Shown one piece after another: positions 1 to 6,840 of a DNA stretch of 10,014 nt (position 1 is the stretch's first letter; every line of letters begins with the position of its first letter). The translations under genes and the position numbers were made by a program. A model generated the notes under the pieces. That model did no database searches. It had not been told where the DNA came from and was given only the letters and a program-made list of their open reading frames with translations. The stretch is from Oscillospiraceae bacterium (GTDB taxonomy: Bacteria; Bacillota; Clostridia; Oscillospirales; Ruminococcaceae). The DNA lies in NCBI GenBank assembly GCA_900752435.1, contig CAADVD010000047.1:1-10014 (forward strand), written 5' to 3'.

Positions 1-66
1 CAACCCGTTTTCCCACGCGGTATCGTGGTTTGTGAAAAAATCGGACGCGCAGTGCGCGCCCCTACG
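1..66. repeat. Intergenic repeat, copy A (left end outside the window)
   Basis: These 66 bases match positions 204-269 at all but one position (tatcg here, tattg there). The unit contains a GC-rich hairpin (CGCGC-AGT-GCGCG, about 47-59) and ends in CCCCTAC. Copy B suggests that the full unit starts about 20 bases further left with GTAGGGG, which would be outside the window. No reading frame is conserved across it. It is best read as a short non-coding dispersed or tandem intergenic repeat; its function is unknown. Confidence 0.85.
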
Positions 67-83
67 GTTTCCATTTATCATTC

Positions 84-135
84 TATTCTTTGGTTTGTGC
101 GAAAAAACGGAGCGATGAAAGGCATCGCCCCCTAC
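84..135. repeat. Degenerate copy of the same intergenic repeat
   Basis: This stretch resembles the right half of copies A and B: GGTTTGTG, an A-run, CGGA, a hairpin, then a C-run followed by CTAC. The hairpin has different bases (GCGATG-AAAGG-CATCGC, about 112-128) but sits in the same place relative to the flanks. It is followed by an AT-rich palindrome at 139-159 (TCATTTGCA...TGCAAATGA). This looks like a diverged member in which the stem is kept while its sequence changes. Confidence 0.6.
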
Positions 136-183
136 AAATCATTTGCAATTTGCAAATGAATCGTTGTTTTTAGGGGGATTTTT

Positions 184-269
184 GTAGGGGTTGATGCCCA
201 CATCAACCCGTTTTCCCACGCGGTATTGTGGTTTGTGAAAAAATCGGACGCGCAGTGCGCGCCCCTACG
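184..269. repeat. Intergenic repeat, copy B, bounded by GTAGGGG/CCCCTAC
   Basis: This is the complete unit, starting with GTAGGGG (184-190) and ending with the inverted CCCCTAC (262-268). Inside it are a 9-bp stem with a 4-base loop (GGGTTGATG at 188-196, CATCAACCC at 201-209) and a second GC-rich stem near 250-262. Positions 204-269 repeat 1-66 with one difference. The short terminal inverted repeats and internal hairpins, without an ORF, suggest a REP- or MITE-like element. Similar GTAGGGG palindromes are, from general recollection, common between genes in gut Clostridia. Confidence 0.8.
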
Positions 270-282
270 CATACAATTGCAT

Positions 283-322
283 AAAGGGGATGGATGCCGT
301 GATTTGGTATCCATCCCCTTTT
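283..322 (-). terminator. Terminator of the ABC-exporter/metallopeptidase operon
   Basis: The arms AAAGGGGATGGAT (283-295) and ATCCATCCCCTTT (309-321) pair perfectly and extend inward by three more pairs, one of them G-U, around a 7-base loop (299-305). The hairpin starts about 10 bases after the TGA of the metallopeptidase gene. On the minus strand it runs into TTTATG, a short U tract. On the plus strand it is followed by TTTT, so it could work in both directions. No plus-strand gene ends here. Confidence 0.75.
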
Positions 323-331
323 CGTTTCGAT

Positions 332-889
332 TCAGTTGTCTGCCAACTCTTCGAGATGCTTTTTTCGCTCCCGATAATCCGGCATCATCCGTTCCAAAAA
401 CGCATAAAACCGCTTCGAGTGGTCGGGATGCAGAAAGTGCGTAAACTCATGCGCCAGCACATATTCAATACAGTGCTCATCCGTTTTCAGCAGTGCGCGG
501 TTGAGAGTGATTTTGCATTTGCTGGGCGTACAGCTCCCCCAACGGGTTTTCATCGAGCGCAATACCAGAACCGGCTTCTGCGGCACATATGGCGCAAACT
601 GCCGGTACACCTGCTCAAACAACCGCTCCAGCGTGTCCATATCCACGCAGTCAAGGCGTTCCGGACGGTTTGCCCGCTCCTCCTGCCGCTCCAGAAGCTG
701 CTTTTGGTGCATGAGAATCCACTCCCCTTTGGACAGCAAAAACGCGTCCACCTGCTCCGCCCGTACCCGTCTGGGCGCGGACGCCGCCACCTGTCCGTCT
801 GCGGTGATGCGCAGATTGAGGTTCTTCACCGGCTTGTAGGTCAGCTCATACACAATGGGCGTTTCCCGATACACAATGGTGCGCCGCAC
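332..889 (-). CDS. YgjP-type zinc metallopeptidase (DUF45/M48-like family)
   Basis: 185 residues, starting at GTG (889) with AAGGGAAGG just upstream. The C-terminal half has the family signature: RWGSC at residues 116-120, then a helix with HEFTH at 147-151, whose two histidines should bind zinc and whose Glu148 should be catalytic. His157, in PDHSKRF, is the likely third ligand. There is no signal peptide or membrane segment, so it should be cytoplasmic. Length and architecture fit the YgjP/SprT-like metallohydrolases; the substrate is not known for this protein. It is the last gene of the operon, 14 bases after the second ABC subunit, so it is probably co-transcribed. A role in maturing or degrading an exported substrate is possible but is only suggested by position. 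Confidence 0.9.
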   Translation of the reverse strand: MRRTIVYRETPIVYELTYKPVKNLNLRITADGQVAASAPRRVRAEQVDAFLLSKGEWILMHQKQLLERQEERANRPERLDCVDMDTLERLFEQVYRQFAPYVPQKPVLVLRSMKTRWGSCTPSKCKITLNRALLKTDEHCIEYVLAHEFTHFLHPDHSKRFYAFLERMMPDYRERKKHLEELADN

Positions 890-903
890 GCTATCACCTT
901 CCC

Positions 904-2637
904 TTACGACTGCTCAAACTGACTGTTGTAAAGACGGGCATAAAAGCCGCCTTTCGCGAGCAATTCCTGATGATTGCCCTGTTCAATCACATGCCCGTTG
1001 TTCATCACCAAAATCACATCGGCCTCCCGAATAGTGGACAGCCGGTGCGCCACAATAAAGCTGGTGCGCCCTTCCATCATCTTCGCAAACGCCTTTTGAA
1101 TGCGCACCTCCGTCCGCGTATCGATGGAGCTGGTCGCTTCATCCAGAATCAGCATCGGCGGATGCGTCAGCATAATGCGCGCAATGCACAACAACTGTTT
1201 CTGTCCCTGCGAAATGTTCTCCCCGTCCTCGGAAATCACGGTGTCATACCCTTGGTCAAGCCGCTTGATGAAGCTGTGCGCATGGGCAAGCTTGGCGGCG
1301 GCAATGATTTCCTCCTCCGTGGCCTGCTCGTTGCCGTAGGCGATGTTGTCGCGAATGGTGCCGTGGAACAGCCACGTTTCCTGCAAAACCATGCCGTACT
1401 GACGGCGCAGACTGCTTCTGGTGACCGCCTGCACCGGATGGCCGGACAGCCGAATCTCACCGCCGGTTACATCGTAAAACCGCATCAGCAAATTGATGAT
1501 GGTGGTCTTGCCGCATCCCGTCGGACCCACGATGGCAATGCGCTGGCCAGCCTGCACGGACAAGTTCAAATCCTCAATCAGCGGCGTTTCCGGCCGATAG
1601 GAGAAGTCCACATGGTCGAGCGCCACCGTGCCGTCGCAGTCAGTCAGCGCTGGAAGTTCTGCGTCCGAGCTTTCCACCGGCTCGTCCAGCAGAGTGAACA
1701 CCCGTCTTGCAGAAGCAATGGCCGTCTGCAATTCGGTAATCACGCCGGTAATTTCGTTGAACGGCTTGGTATACTGGTTCGCATAAGATAAAAAGCACGA
1801 AAGCTGTCCCACGCTCAGCATTCCCTGCACCGCGCCAATCGCACCGAATACGCCCACTGCGGCGTACACAATCGAGTTCACAAAACGCGTACAGGGGTTG
1901 GTCAGCGCCGAATAGAACTGCGCCTTCACACCGCAGTCATACAGCCGGTCGTTGATTTCCTCAAAGACAGCCTGCGCGCGGTCTTCGTAGTGAAACGCCT
2001 TGACGATTTTCTGGTTGCCGACCATCTCCTCAATGTAGCCGCCCAGCTCGCCGCGTGTGGCGGACTGTTCGCGGAACTGTTTGTGCGTGCGCCGGCCGAT
2101 GAACGAAGCCACAAACAGCGACAGCGGCGTCACCAGCACCACGACAATCGCAATCTTGTAGTTGATGGACAGCATGAACACCAGCGTGCCAACAATGGTC
2201 ACAACCCCCGTAAACAACTGGGTAAAGCCCTGAAGCAGTCCATCGGAAATCTGATCCACGTCCGTCACCACACGCGCCATAATATCGCCGTGCGAATTGC
2301 CGTCGATGTACTTGAGCGGCACTTGTTGGAGCTTGGCGAACGCGTCGGTGCGGATGTCCTTGATGGTGCGGAACGCCACGGTGTTGGTGCACAGCGTCAC
2401 CAGCCACTGAAACAGCGTGCTGAACACAATGGTCACCACCAAAATGACCAGAATGCGCGCCACGGACGAAAAGTCCACGCGTCCTTTGTCCACGATGTAA
2501 TCAATCGCATCGCCGACCAGCACCGGCGCCAGCAAACTCAAGGTCACGCCAACCGCCGCGCTCAGCAGTGCGCCCACCAAATAGCCGAGATGGGGCTTGG
2601 TATACCCAAGCAAACGGGTCAATACGGAACGTTTCAT
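904..2637 (-). CDS. ABC exporter half-transporter, catalytically consensus subunit (BmrD/TM288-like)
   Basis: 577 residues. An N-terminal six-helix exporter membrane domain (about 15-310) is fused to an ATPase domain (about 335-575). The nucleotide-binding motifs are Walker A GPTGCGKT (371-378), Q-loop Gln419, signature ISQGQ (475-479), Walker B with Asp499 followed by the catalytic Glu500, and H-loop His531. Walker B and the H-loop are canonical, but the signature deviates from LSGGQ. The ATG (2637) overlaps the stop of the upstream ABC gene as ATGA, with a perfect AGGAGGTG ribosome binding site 7 bases ahead, so the two are translationally coupled and should be made in equal amounts. By family knowledge the pair is an inner-membrane exporter of drugs, lipids or peptides. 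The substrate cannot be told from sequence. Confidence 0.93.
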   Translation of the reverse strand: MKRSVLTRLLGYTKPHLGYLVGALLSAAVGVTLSLLAPVLVGDAIDYIVDKGRVDFSSVARILVILVVTIVFSTLFQWLVTLCTNTVAFRTIKDIRTDAFAKLQQVPLKYIDGNSHGDIMARVVTDVDQISDGLLQGFTQLFTGVVTIVGTLVFMLSINYKIAIVVVLVTPLSLFVASFIGRRTHKQFREQSATRGELGGYIEEMVGNQKIVKAFHYEDRAQAVFEEINDRLYDCGVKAQFYSALTNPCTRFVNSIVYAAVGVFGAIGAVQGMLSVGQLSCFLSYANQYTKPFNEITGVITELQTAIASARRVFTLLDEPVESSDAELPALTDCDGTVALDHVDFSYRPETPLIEDLNLSVQAGQRIAIVGPTGCGKTTIINLLMRFYDVTGGEIRLSGHPVQAVTRSSLRRQYGMVLQETWLFHGTIRDNIAYGNEQATEEEIIAAAKLAHAHSFIKRLDQGYDTVISEDGENISQGQKQLLCIARIMLTHPPMLILDEATSSIDTRTEVRIQKAFAKMMEGRTSFIVAHRLSTIREADVILVMNNGHVIEQGNHQELLAKGGFYARLYNSQFEQS

Positions 2638-4373
2638 TTGTGCACCTCCTCACCGCTGAGCTGGGACAGGCAGATTTCACGGTATTCCTCGCAGTGTTCA
2701 AACAGCTCCTCATGCGTGCCGATGCCGGCAACCTCACCATCGTCCAGCACAATGATTTTGTCGGCGTACTTGATGGAGTTGGCGCGCTGGGAAACGATAA
2801 AGACCGTGGCGTCTGCGATTTCATGCTTGATGGCCTTGCGCAGAGCCGCGTCCGTTGCAAAGTCCAGCGCACTGGAGCTGTCGTCCAAAATCAGAATGGA
2901 CGGATGGCCGACCAGCGCGCGCGCAATGGTCAAGCGCTGTTTCTGTCCGCCGGACACGTTTTTCGCCCCCTGCAAAATCACGGTGTCGTACTGCTTCGGA
3001 AGCTTTTCCACAAATTCTTTGGCCTGTGCAATTTCGATGGCCTTCACGATGTCCTCATGCGTGGCGTTCTCGTTTGCCCAGCGCATGTTCTCCTCCACCG
3101 TGCCGTAAAACAGCACCGCGCGCTGAGGCACCATGCCGATTTGTCCGCGAAGCTGTTCAAACGGGTATTCGCGGACGTCCACACCGTCCACCAGCACCGC
3201 GCCCTCCGTCGCATCGTAAAAGCGCGGAATCAGGTTGATGAGTGTGGATTTGCCCGAACCGGTTGCACCGATGATGCCCACCGTTTCCCCGGCATAAATC
3301 TTCACGTTCACCCCGCGGATGGCCGCTTCGCCGGATTCCCCGTAGGAAAACGCCGCATTGCGGAATTCCACTTTGGGTGTATTCTTGTCCGGCTTCACAG
3401 AAATGGGTTCCTTCTGCGGTTCCTGCACGGAGGACTGGGTTTCAAACACCTCGTTGATGCGCGCTGCACTGGCCGATGCTTTGGTAAAGATGATGACCAG
3501 ATTCGCCACCACCACCAGCGCCAGCAAAATCTGCGTGATGTAGTTGACAAACGCAATGACTTCCCCCTGTGACAGCGCACCGAGGTTGACCTGTATGCCG
3601 CCAAACCACACGATGGCCACAATCGCCAGATTCATAATCAAAAAGGTGAGCGGATTGAGCAGAGCGGAAATTTTGCCCACGCGAACCGCCGTCTGCGCAT
3701 GGTCCTCGTTGGCGTTGGCGAAGCGCTCCTTTTCCACATACTGCTTCGAGAACGCACGGATGACGCGCACGCCTTCCAGATTTTCACGCGTAATCAGCCC
3801 GATTTTATCCAGCTTCTTCTGAATCACCCGATAAAACGGAATCGACTGCTTCATGACCAAATACAGCACCGCCGCAACCAGCACCGCCGCAATCCAAAAG
3901 ATGACCGACAGCTTCAAATCGAGCATCATCGCCATCACCGTTGCCCCAATCACCAAAAACGGTGCGCGCACCACCAGCCGGATGAGCATTGCGACGGCCA
4001 CCTGAATCTGGTTGACGTCATTGGTGATGCGGTTGACCAGCGACGATGTACCCAGCTTGTCCACCTCGGCGTGCGACAGCGTGTTGATGTGCGCAAACAG
4101 CTCGTTGCGAATCATCGTACCCACACCCTGTGACGCCTTGGAAGCCATATACTGGCACACCAGCGCGCACGACAGCCCCACAACACCCAGCAAAATCAGC
4201 ACACAGCCCATGCGGTAAATATAGCCGGTGTTGCCGTTGGCGATTCCGACGTCGATGATTTTGGCCATGACGAGCGGAACAATCAATTCAAAAATGGCCT
4301 CGGTCAATTTGAAAACCGGCCCCAATATGACTTCCTTTTTAAAATAGCGCAGATAACGCGCCAACTTCTTCAA
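2634..4373 (-). CDS. ABC exporter half-transporter, degenerate ATP-site subunit (BmrC/TM287-like)
   Basis: 579 residues. The membrane domain (about 15-300) is followed by an ATPase domain (about 333-570). Walker A GATGSGKS is at 369-376, Q-loop Gln417, and signature VSGGQ at 473-477. At the catalytic position after Walker B there is Asp498 instead of Glu, and the H-loop His is replaced by Gln529. Both changes are the known marks of the degenerate subunit of heterodimeric exporters. It starts at TTG (4373) with AGAAAGGG about 9 bases upstream; no in-frame ATG lies closer to the expected N-terminus, and KKLARYLRYFKK is a typical start for the family. It is the first gene of the operon and is driven by the promoter at 4414-4442. 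It pairs with the downstream ABC gene, whose ISQGQ would complete the degenerate site. Confidence 0.93.
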   Translation of the reverse strand: MKKLARYLRYFKKEVILGPVFKLTEAIFELIVPLVMAKIIDVGIANGNTGYIYRMGCVLILLGVVGLSCALVCQYMASKASQGVGTMIRNELFAHINTLSHAEVDKLGTSSLVNRITNDVNQIQVAVAMLIRLVVRAPFLVIGATVMAMMLDLKLSVIFWIAAVLVAAVLYLVMKQSIPFYRVIQKKLDKIGLITRENLEGVRVIRAFSKQYVEKERFANANEDHAQTAVRVGKISALLNPLTFLIMNLAIVAIVWFGGIQVNLGALSQGEVIAFVNYITQILLALVVVANLVIIFTKASASAARINEVFETQSSVQEPQKEPISVKPDKNTPKVEFRNAAFSYGESGEAAIRGVNVKIYAGETVGIIGATGSGKSTLINLIPRFYDATEGAVLVDGVDVREYPFEQLRGQIGMVPQRAVLFYGTVEENMRWANENATHEDIVKAIEIAQAKEFVEKLPKQYDTVILQGAKNVSGGQKQRLTIARALVGHPSILILDDSSSALDFATDAALRKAIKHEIADATVFIVSQRANSIKYADKIIVLDDGEVAGIGTHEELFEHCEEYREICLSQLSGEEVHK

Positions 4374-4413
4374 TCCGTTCAGCCCTTTCTTCTCTTATTT
4401 TTCATACCGTTTT

Positions 4414-4442
4414 ATCATAGCACATTCCGTTTGCACCGACAA
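4414..4442 (-). promoter_or_regulatory. SigA-type promoter for the ABC exporter operon
   Basis: On the minus strand, TTGTCG (4437-4442) is followed by a 17-base spacer and TATGAT (4414-4419). A TG at the extended -10 position precedes it (TGCTATGAT). Transcription should start near 4407, leaving a leader of only about 35 bases before the TTG start codon. No riboswitch or terminator fits in that leader. Confidence 0.7.
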
Positions 4443-4545
4443 GTTGTCCGCTTGTTTTTTGTCACAATTTTTACAACTTTCCCGAATCACCGCCTCCATG
4501 CTTCCTTTTTACGTTCAAATGAACACTGGAAATTGCGCCGAAATT

Positions 4546-4554
4546 TGTTATAAT
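4546..4554 (+). promoter_or_regulatory. Extended -10 promoter for the alpha-galactosidase gene
   Basis: TGTTATAAT is a perfect extended -10 element (TG at 4546-4547, TATAAT at 4549-4554). The -35 region at the right distance is poor (CTGGAA, 4526-4531), which is usual for extended -10 promoters and leaves room for an activator. The start should lie near 4561, giving a leader of about 37 bases. A 12-base inverted repeat (GTTC-AAAT-GAAC, 4513-4524) sits just upstream of the -35 region and could be an operator, though it is short. Confidence 0.65.
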
Positions 4555-4597
4555 GGTAGTCGGAACAGAAAAATTATTGTGAAAGGTCGTGTCCCTT

Positions 4598-6709
4598 TTG
4601 TCTACGAAAATGCTCTATCCCACCAAGACCATGCAGGTCGAATTCCGCATCAACGACGATTTCAGCGTTGAGCTGGTCGATGTTTCTCCTCTGCCGCACA
4701 CACCGCTTCAGCCGCCGCAGGTGGAACGCCCCCAAAATGCCGCGCCGTTCGCCCCCATCGTGGAGCTGCACTGCACCGGCGAAAGCACCACCCTGCACCA
4801 TGGCCGCAAGCACAACGCCGGCAGCATGACGCGCCGTCTGCGCTACGATGAACGCGAAGAATACCAGAACAACTGGGGCAAAAAGCTCGAAATCAAGCTG
4901 GACGCGGACAACGGCCTGCGCGTGGTGTACCACATGCAGTTTTTTGTGGACGTGAACATGGTGCGCACCTGGGCAGTGATAACCAACGAAAGCGACCACG
5001 ACATTGGGCTGGAAAGCGTTTCCTCGTTTACCTACCATGCTTTATGTCAAAACGGCACACAGCCCTATTACGAGAAAAGCACGCTGTACATCCCCTACAA
5101 CAGCTGGACCTGCGAAGCCCAGTGGCAGAAGCGCGATTTGGAGGAGGTCGGTCTGTCACGCATGGTCATGAGCGGCTACCGCAATCAGGACTTCGGCGTC
5201 AACCGCTTCACCTACGGAAACACCGGCTCTTGGAGCAGTTGTGAGTACCTGCCCATGGGGATGCTCGAAAACCGCGAAACCGGCGAAATCTATTACTGGC
5301 AAATCGAAAGCTCCGGCACCTGGCACGCCGAATACGGCTCCACGGCCGGCAAACGGCTCTATCTCTCCCTGCACGGTCCGACGGAAGCAGAAGGCCACTG
5401 GTGGAAAAACCTAAAGCCCGGCCAAAGCTTCACCACCGTTCCGGCGGCCTTTGGCGCAGCCAAGGGAGGCATCTCCGAAGCGGCCGCAGAGCTGACAAAA
5501 TACCGCCGCGCCATTCGCCGTTTGAACGAGGACAACTTCAAACTGCATGTGGTGTTCAACGACTTCATGAACTGTCTGGAGGGCGACCCAACGGAAGAGG
5601 CAGAATTGGCTCTCATCGACCAAGCCGCCGCGCTGGGCTGTGAAGTCTTCTGCGTGGATGCAGGCTGGTACGCGAACGGCGCTTGGTGGGACAGCGTGGG
5701 CGAATGGAAGGAATCCAACCGACGCTTTCCAAGCGGTCTGCGCCGTGTATTCGACTACGCCCGTTCCAAGGGCTTGAAGCCCGGCATCTGGCTGGAGCCC
5801 GAAGTCATCGGCGTCCAATGCCCGCTCGCCCAAGCCCTGCCGGACGACTGGTTCTTCCAGCGCCATGGCAAACGCCACATCGACCATGGCCGCTATCTGC
5901 TGGACTTCCGCAATCCGGCTGTGCAGGCGTATGCCACCGCTTTGCTGGAACGCCTGATGGATGCATACGGCATCGAATACTTCAAGCTCGACTACAACGT
6001 CACCACCGGCATCGGTACGGAGTATCAGGCAGACAGCGCCGGAGACGGCCTGCTCGAACACACGCGCGCCCTGTACGCCTGGTACGACCGTCTCTACGCG
6101 AAATATCCGCATCTCATCCTCGAAAACTGCGGAAGCGGCGGACAGCGCATGGATTACGGCATGCTTCAGCGCCACTCCTTACAGTCCATCACCGACCAAA
6201 CGGACGTGCTCTACAACTCCTGCATCGCGGCCAACGCGGCCAGCGCCGTCACACCGGAGCAGGCTGGCATCTGGGTTTACCCCTATCAGGACGATGCCGA
6301 ACACGTTATTTACAACATGGTCAGCGCCCTGCTTTTGCGCCCAACCATCAGCGGCCAAATCCAAACCTTGTCGGCGGAACCGCTCTCCCTGCTGAAAGAA
6401 GGCGTCGCCCTTTACAAGGAAATCCGCCGGAATCTTTTCCTCGGCACCCCGTTCTTCCCGCTTGGGTTTGCAGACGTTCGCGACGATGCGCTGGCCTACG
6501 GCATCGAATGCCGGAACAAAGCGTATCTGGCGGTATTCGGCGTGCGCACCGACCATGTCCGGATTCCACTTTCCCTGCGCAAGCCGGTACAGACGGTACA
6601 GGTGCTCTATCCGAGCGATGGCCGCTGTACCCATCAATGGCAGGACGGCATGCTGGAGGTCACTTTGCCGCAAACGGCCTGTGCACGGCTGTTTGCGCTG
6701 TCGTTTTAA
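4598..6709 (+). CDS. Alpha-galactosidase, glycoside hydrolase family 36
   Basis: 703 residues from TTG at 4598. This start is preferred because AAAGG (4582-4586) then has proper spacing; an in-frame GTG at 4589 lies almost on top of it. There is no signal peptide, so the enzyme should be cytoplasmic. It hydrolyses terminal alpha-galactosyl groups from melibiose- or raffinose-type sugars, judging by family. An N-terminal beta domain covers about 1-300, a TIM barrel about 315-620 and a beta domain the C-terminus. Barrel motifs include DAGWY (354-358), GIWLEPEV (396-403), KLDYN with the probable nucleophile Asp465, ENCGSGG (509-515), and TDQTD with the probable acid/base Asp533. The last two differ from the commonest GH36 forms (CxGGGGRFD, SDDTD), so specificity for another alpha-galactoside or GalNAc substrate is not excluded. 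No sugar transporter or regulator gene is adjacent. Confidence 0.9.
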   Translation: MSTKMLYPTKTMQVEFRINDDFSVELVDVSPLPHTPLQPPQVERPQNAAPFAPIVELHCTGESTTLHHGRKHNAGSMTRRLRYDEREEYQNNWGKKLEIKLDADNGLRVVYHMQFFVDVNMVRTWAVITNESDHDIGLESVSSFTYHALCQNGTQPYYEKSTLYIPYNSWTCEAQWQKRDLEEVGLSRMVMSGYRNQDFGVNRFTYGNTGSWSSCEYLPMGMLENRETGEIYYWQIESSGTWHAEYGSTAGKRLYLSLHGPTEAEGHWWKNLKPGQSFTTVPAAFGAAKGGISEAAAELTKYRRAIRRLNEDNFKLHVVFNDFMNCLEGDPTEEAELALIDQAAALGCEVFCVDAGWYANGAWWDSVGEWKESNRRFPSGLRRVFDYARSKGLKPGIWLEPEVIGVQCPLAQALPDDWFFQRHGKRHIDHGRYLLDFRNPAVQAYATALLERLMDAYGIEYFKLDYNVTTGIGTEYQADSAGDGLLEHTRALYAWYDRLYAKYPHLILENCGSGGQRMDYGMLQRHSLQSITDQTDVLYNSCIAANAASAVTPEQAGIWVYPYQDDAEHVIYNMVSALLLRPTISGQIQTLSAEPLSLLKEGVALYKEIRRNLFLGTPFFPLGFADVRDDALAYGIECRNKAYLAVFGVRTDHVRIPLSLRKPVQTVQVLYPSDGRCTHQWQDGMLEVTLPQTACARLFALSF

Positions 6710-6730
6710 CCACACTTCTTCGTCCGTACA

Positions 6731-6759
6731 TTGACAAGTATGCCCACACCCCGTATAAT
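6731..6759 (+). promoter_or_regulatory. Perfect consensus SigA promoter for the dockerin-lysozyme gene
   Basis: TTGACA (6731-6736), a spacer of exactly 17 bases, and TATAAT (6754-6759) match the housekeeping consensus at all twelve positions. It begins 22 bases after the alpha-galactosidase stop codon. Transcription should start near 6766, giving a leader of about 75 bases. The lysozyme gene should therefore be strongly transcribed on its own, independently of the alpha-galactosidase gene. Confidence 0.85.
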
Positions 6760-6787
6760 GAAACCATCATCTTTTGTCGAATTCATC

Positions 6788-6815
6788 ACCATTCGGTTGG
6801 ATACAGCCGGATGGT
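6788..6815 (+). promoter_or_regulatory. Hairpin in the leader of the dockerin-lysozyme mRNA
   Basis: ACCATTCGG (6788-6796) pairs with CCGGATGGT (6807-6815), nine pairs including one G-U, around a 10-base loop. No U tract follows, so it is not a typical terminator. It lies between the predicted transcription start and the ribosome binding site (TGAGGA, 6826-6831). It may stabilise the mRNA 5' end; I recognise no riboswitch class. Confidence 0.45.
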
Positions 6816-6840
6816 TTCCAGTAAATGAGGATTTTCAGCT

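Noticed and set aside
1..269. Possible CRISPR array from the repeated segments
   Set aside because: Only two close copies about 203 bases apart, with repeat units far longer than CRISPR repeats and no regular spacers; hairpins and terminal inverted repeats fit an intergenic palindromic element better.
1990..3572. Long plus-strand open frames opposite the ABC genes (also at 290-922 and 970-1791)
   Set aside because: They lie antisense to genes with clear family motifs, are rich in His, Arg and Gln as expected for reverse frames of GC-rich genes, and have no recognisable domain or convincing ribosome binding site.
4441..4479. AAGTTGT...ACAACTT inverted repeat between the divergent promoters
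   Set aside because: Seven-base arms separated by 25 AT-rich bases are weak evidence for either a hairpin or a protein site; one arm overlaps the -35 region of the exporter promoter, but no known operator is recognised.
4513..4524. GTTC-AAAT-GAAC inverted repeat as an operator for the alpha-galactosidase
   Set aside because: Four-base arms occur often by chance in an AT-rich intergenic region and there is no regulator gene nearby; recorded only as a possibility under the promoter entry.
6788..6815. Leader hairpin as a terminator of the alpha-galactosidase transcript
   Set aside because: No U tract follows the stem and it lies downstream of a consensus promoter, so it is more likely part of the lysozyme leader.
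5411..6828. Long open frames overlapping the alpha-galactosidase on both strands
   Set aside because: They are shadows of the GH36 gene; the GH36 frame carries all catalytic motifs and the competing frames have no family features.
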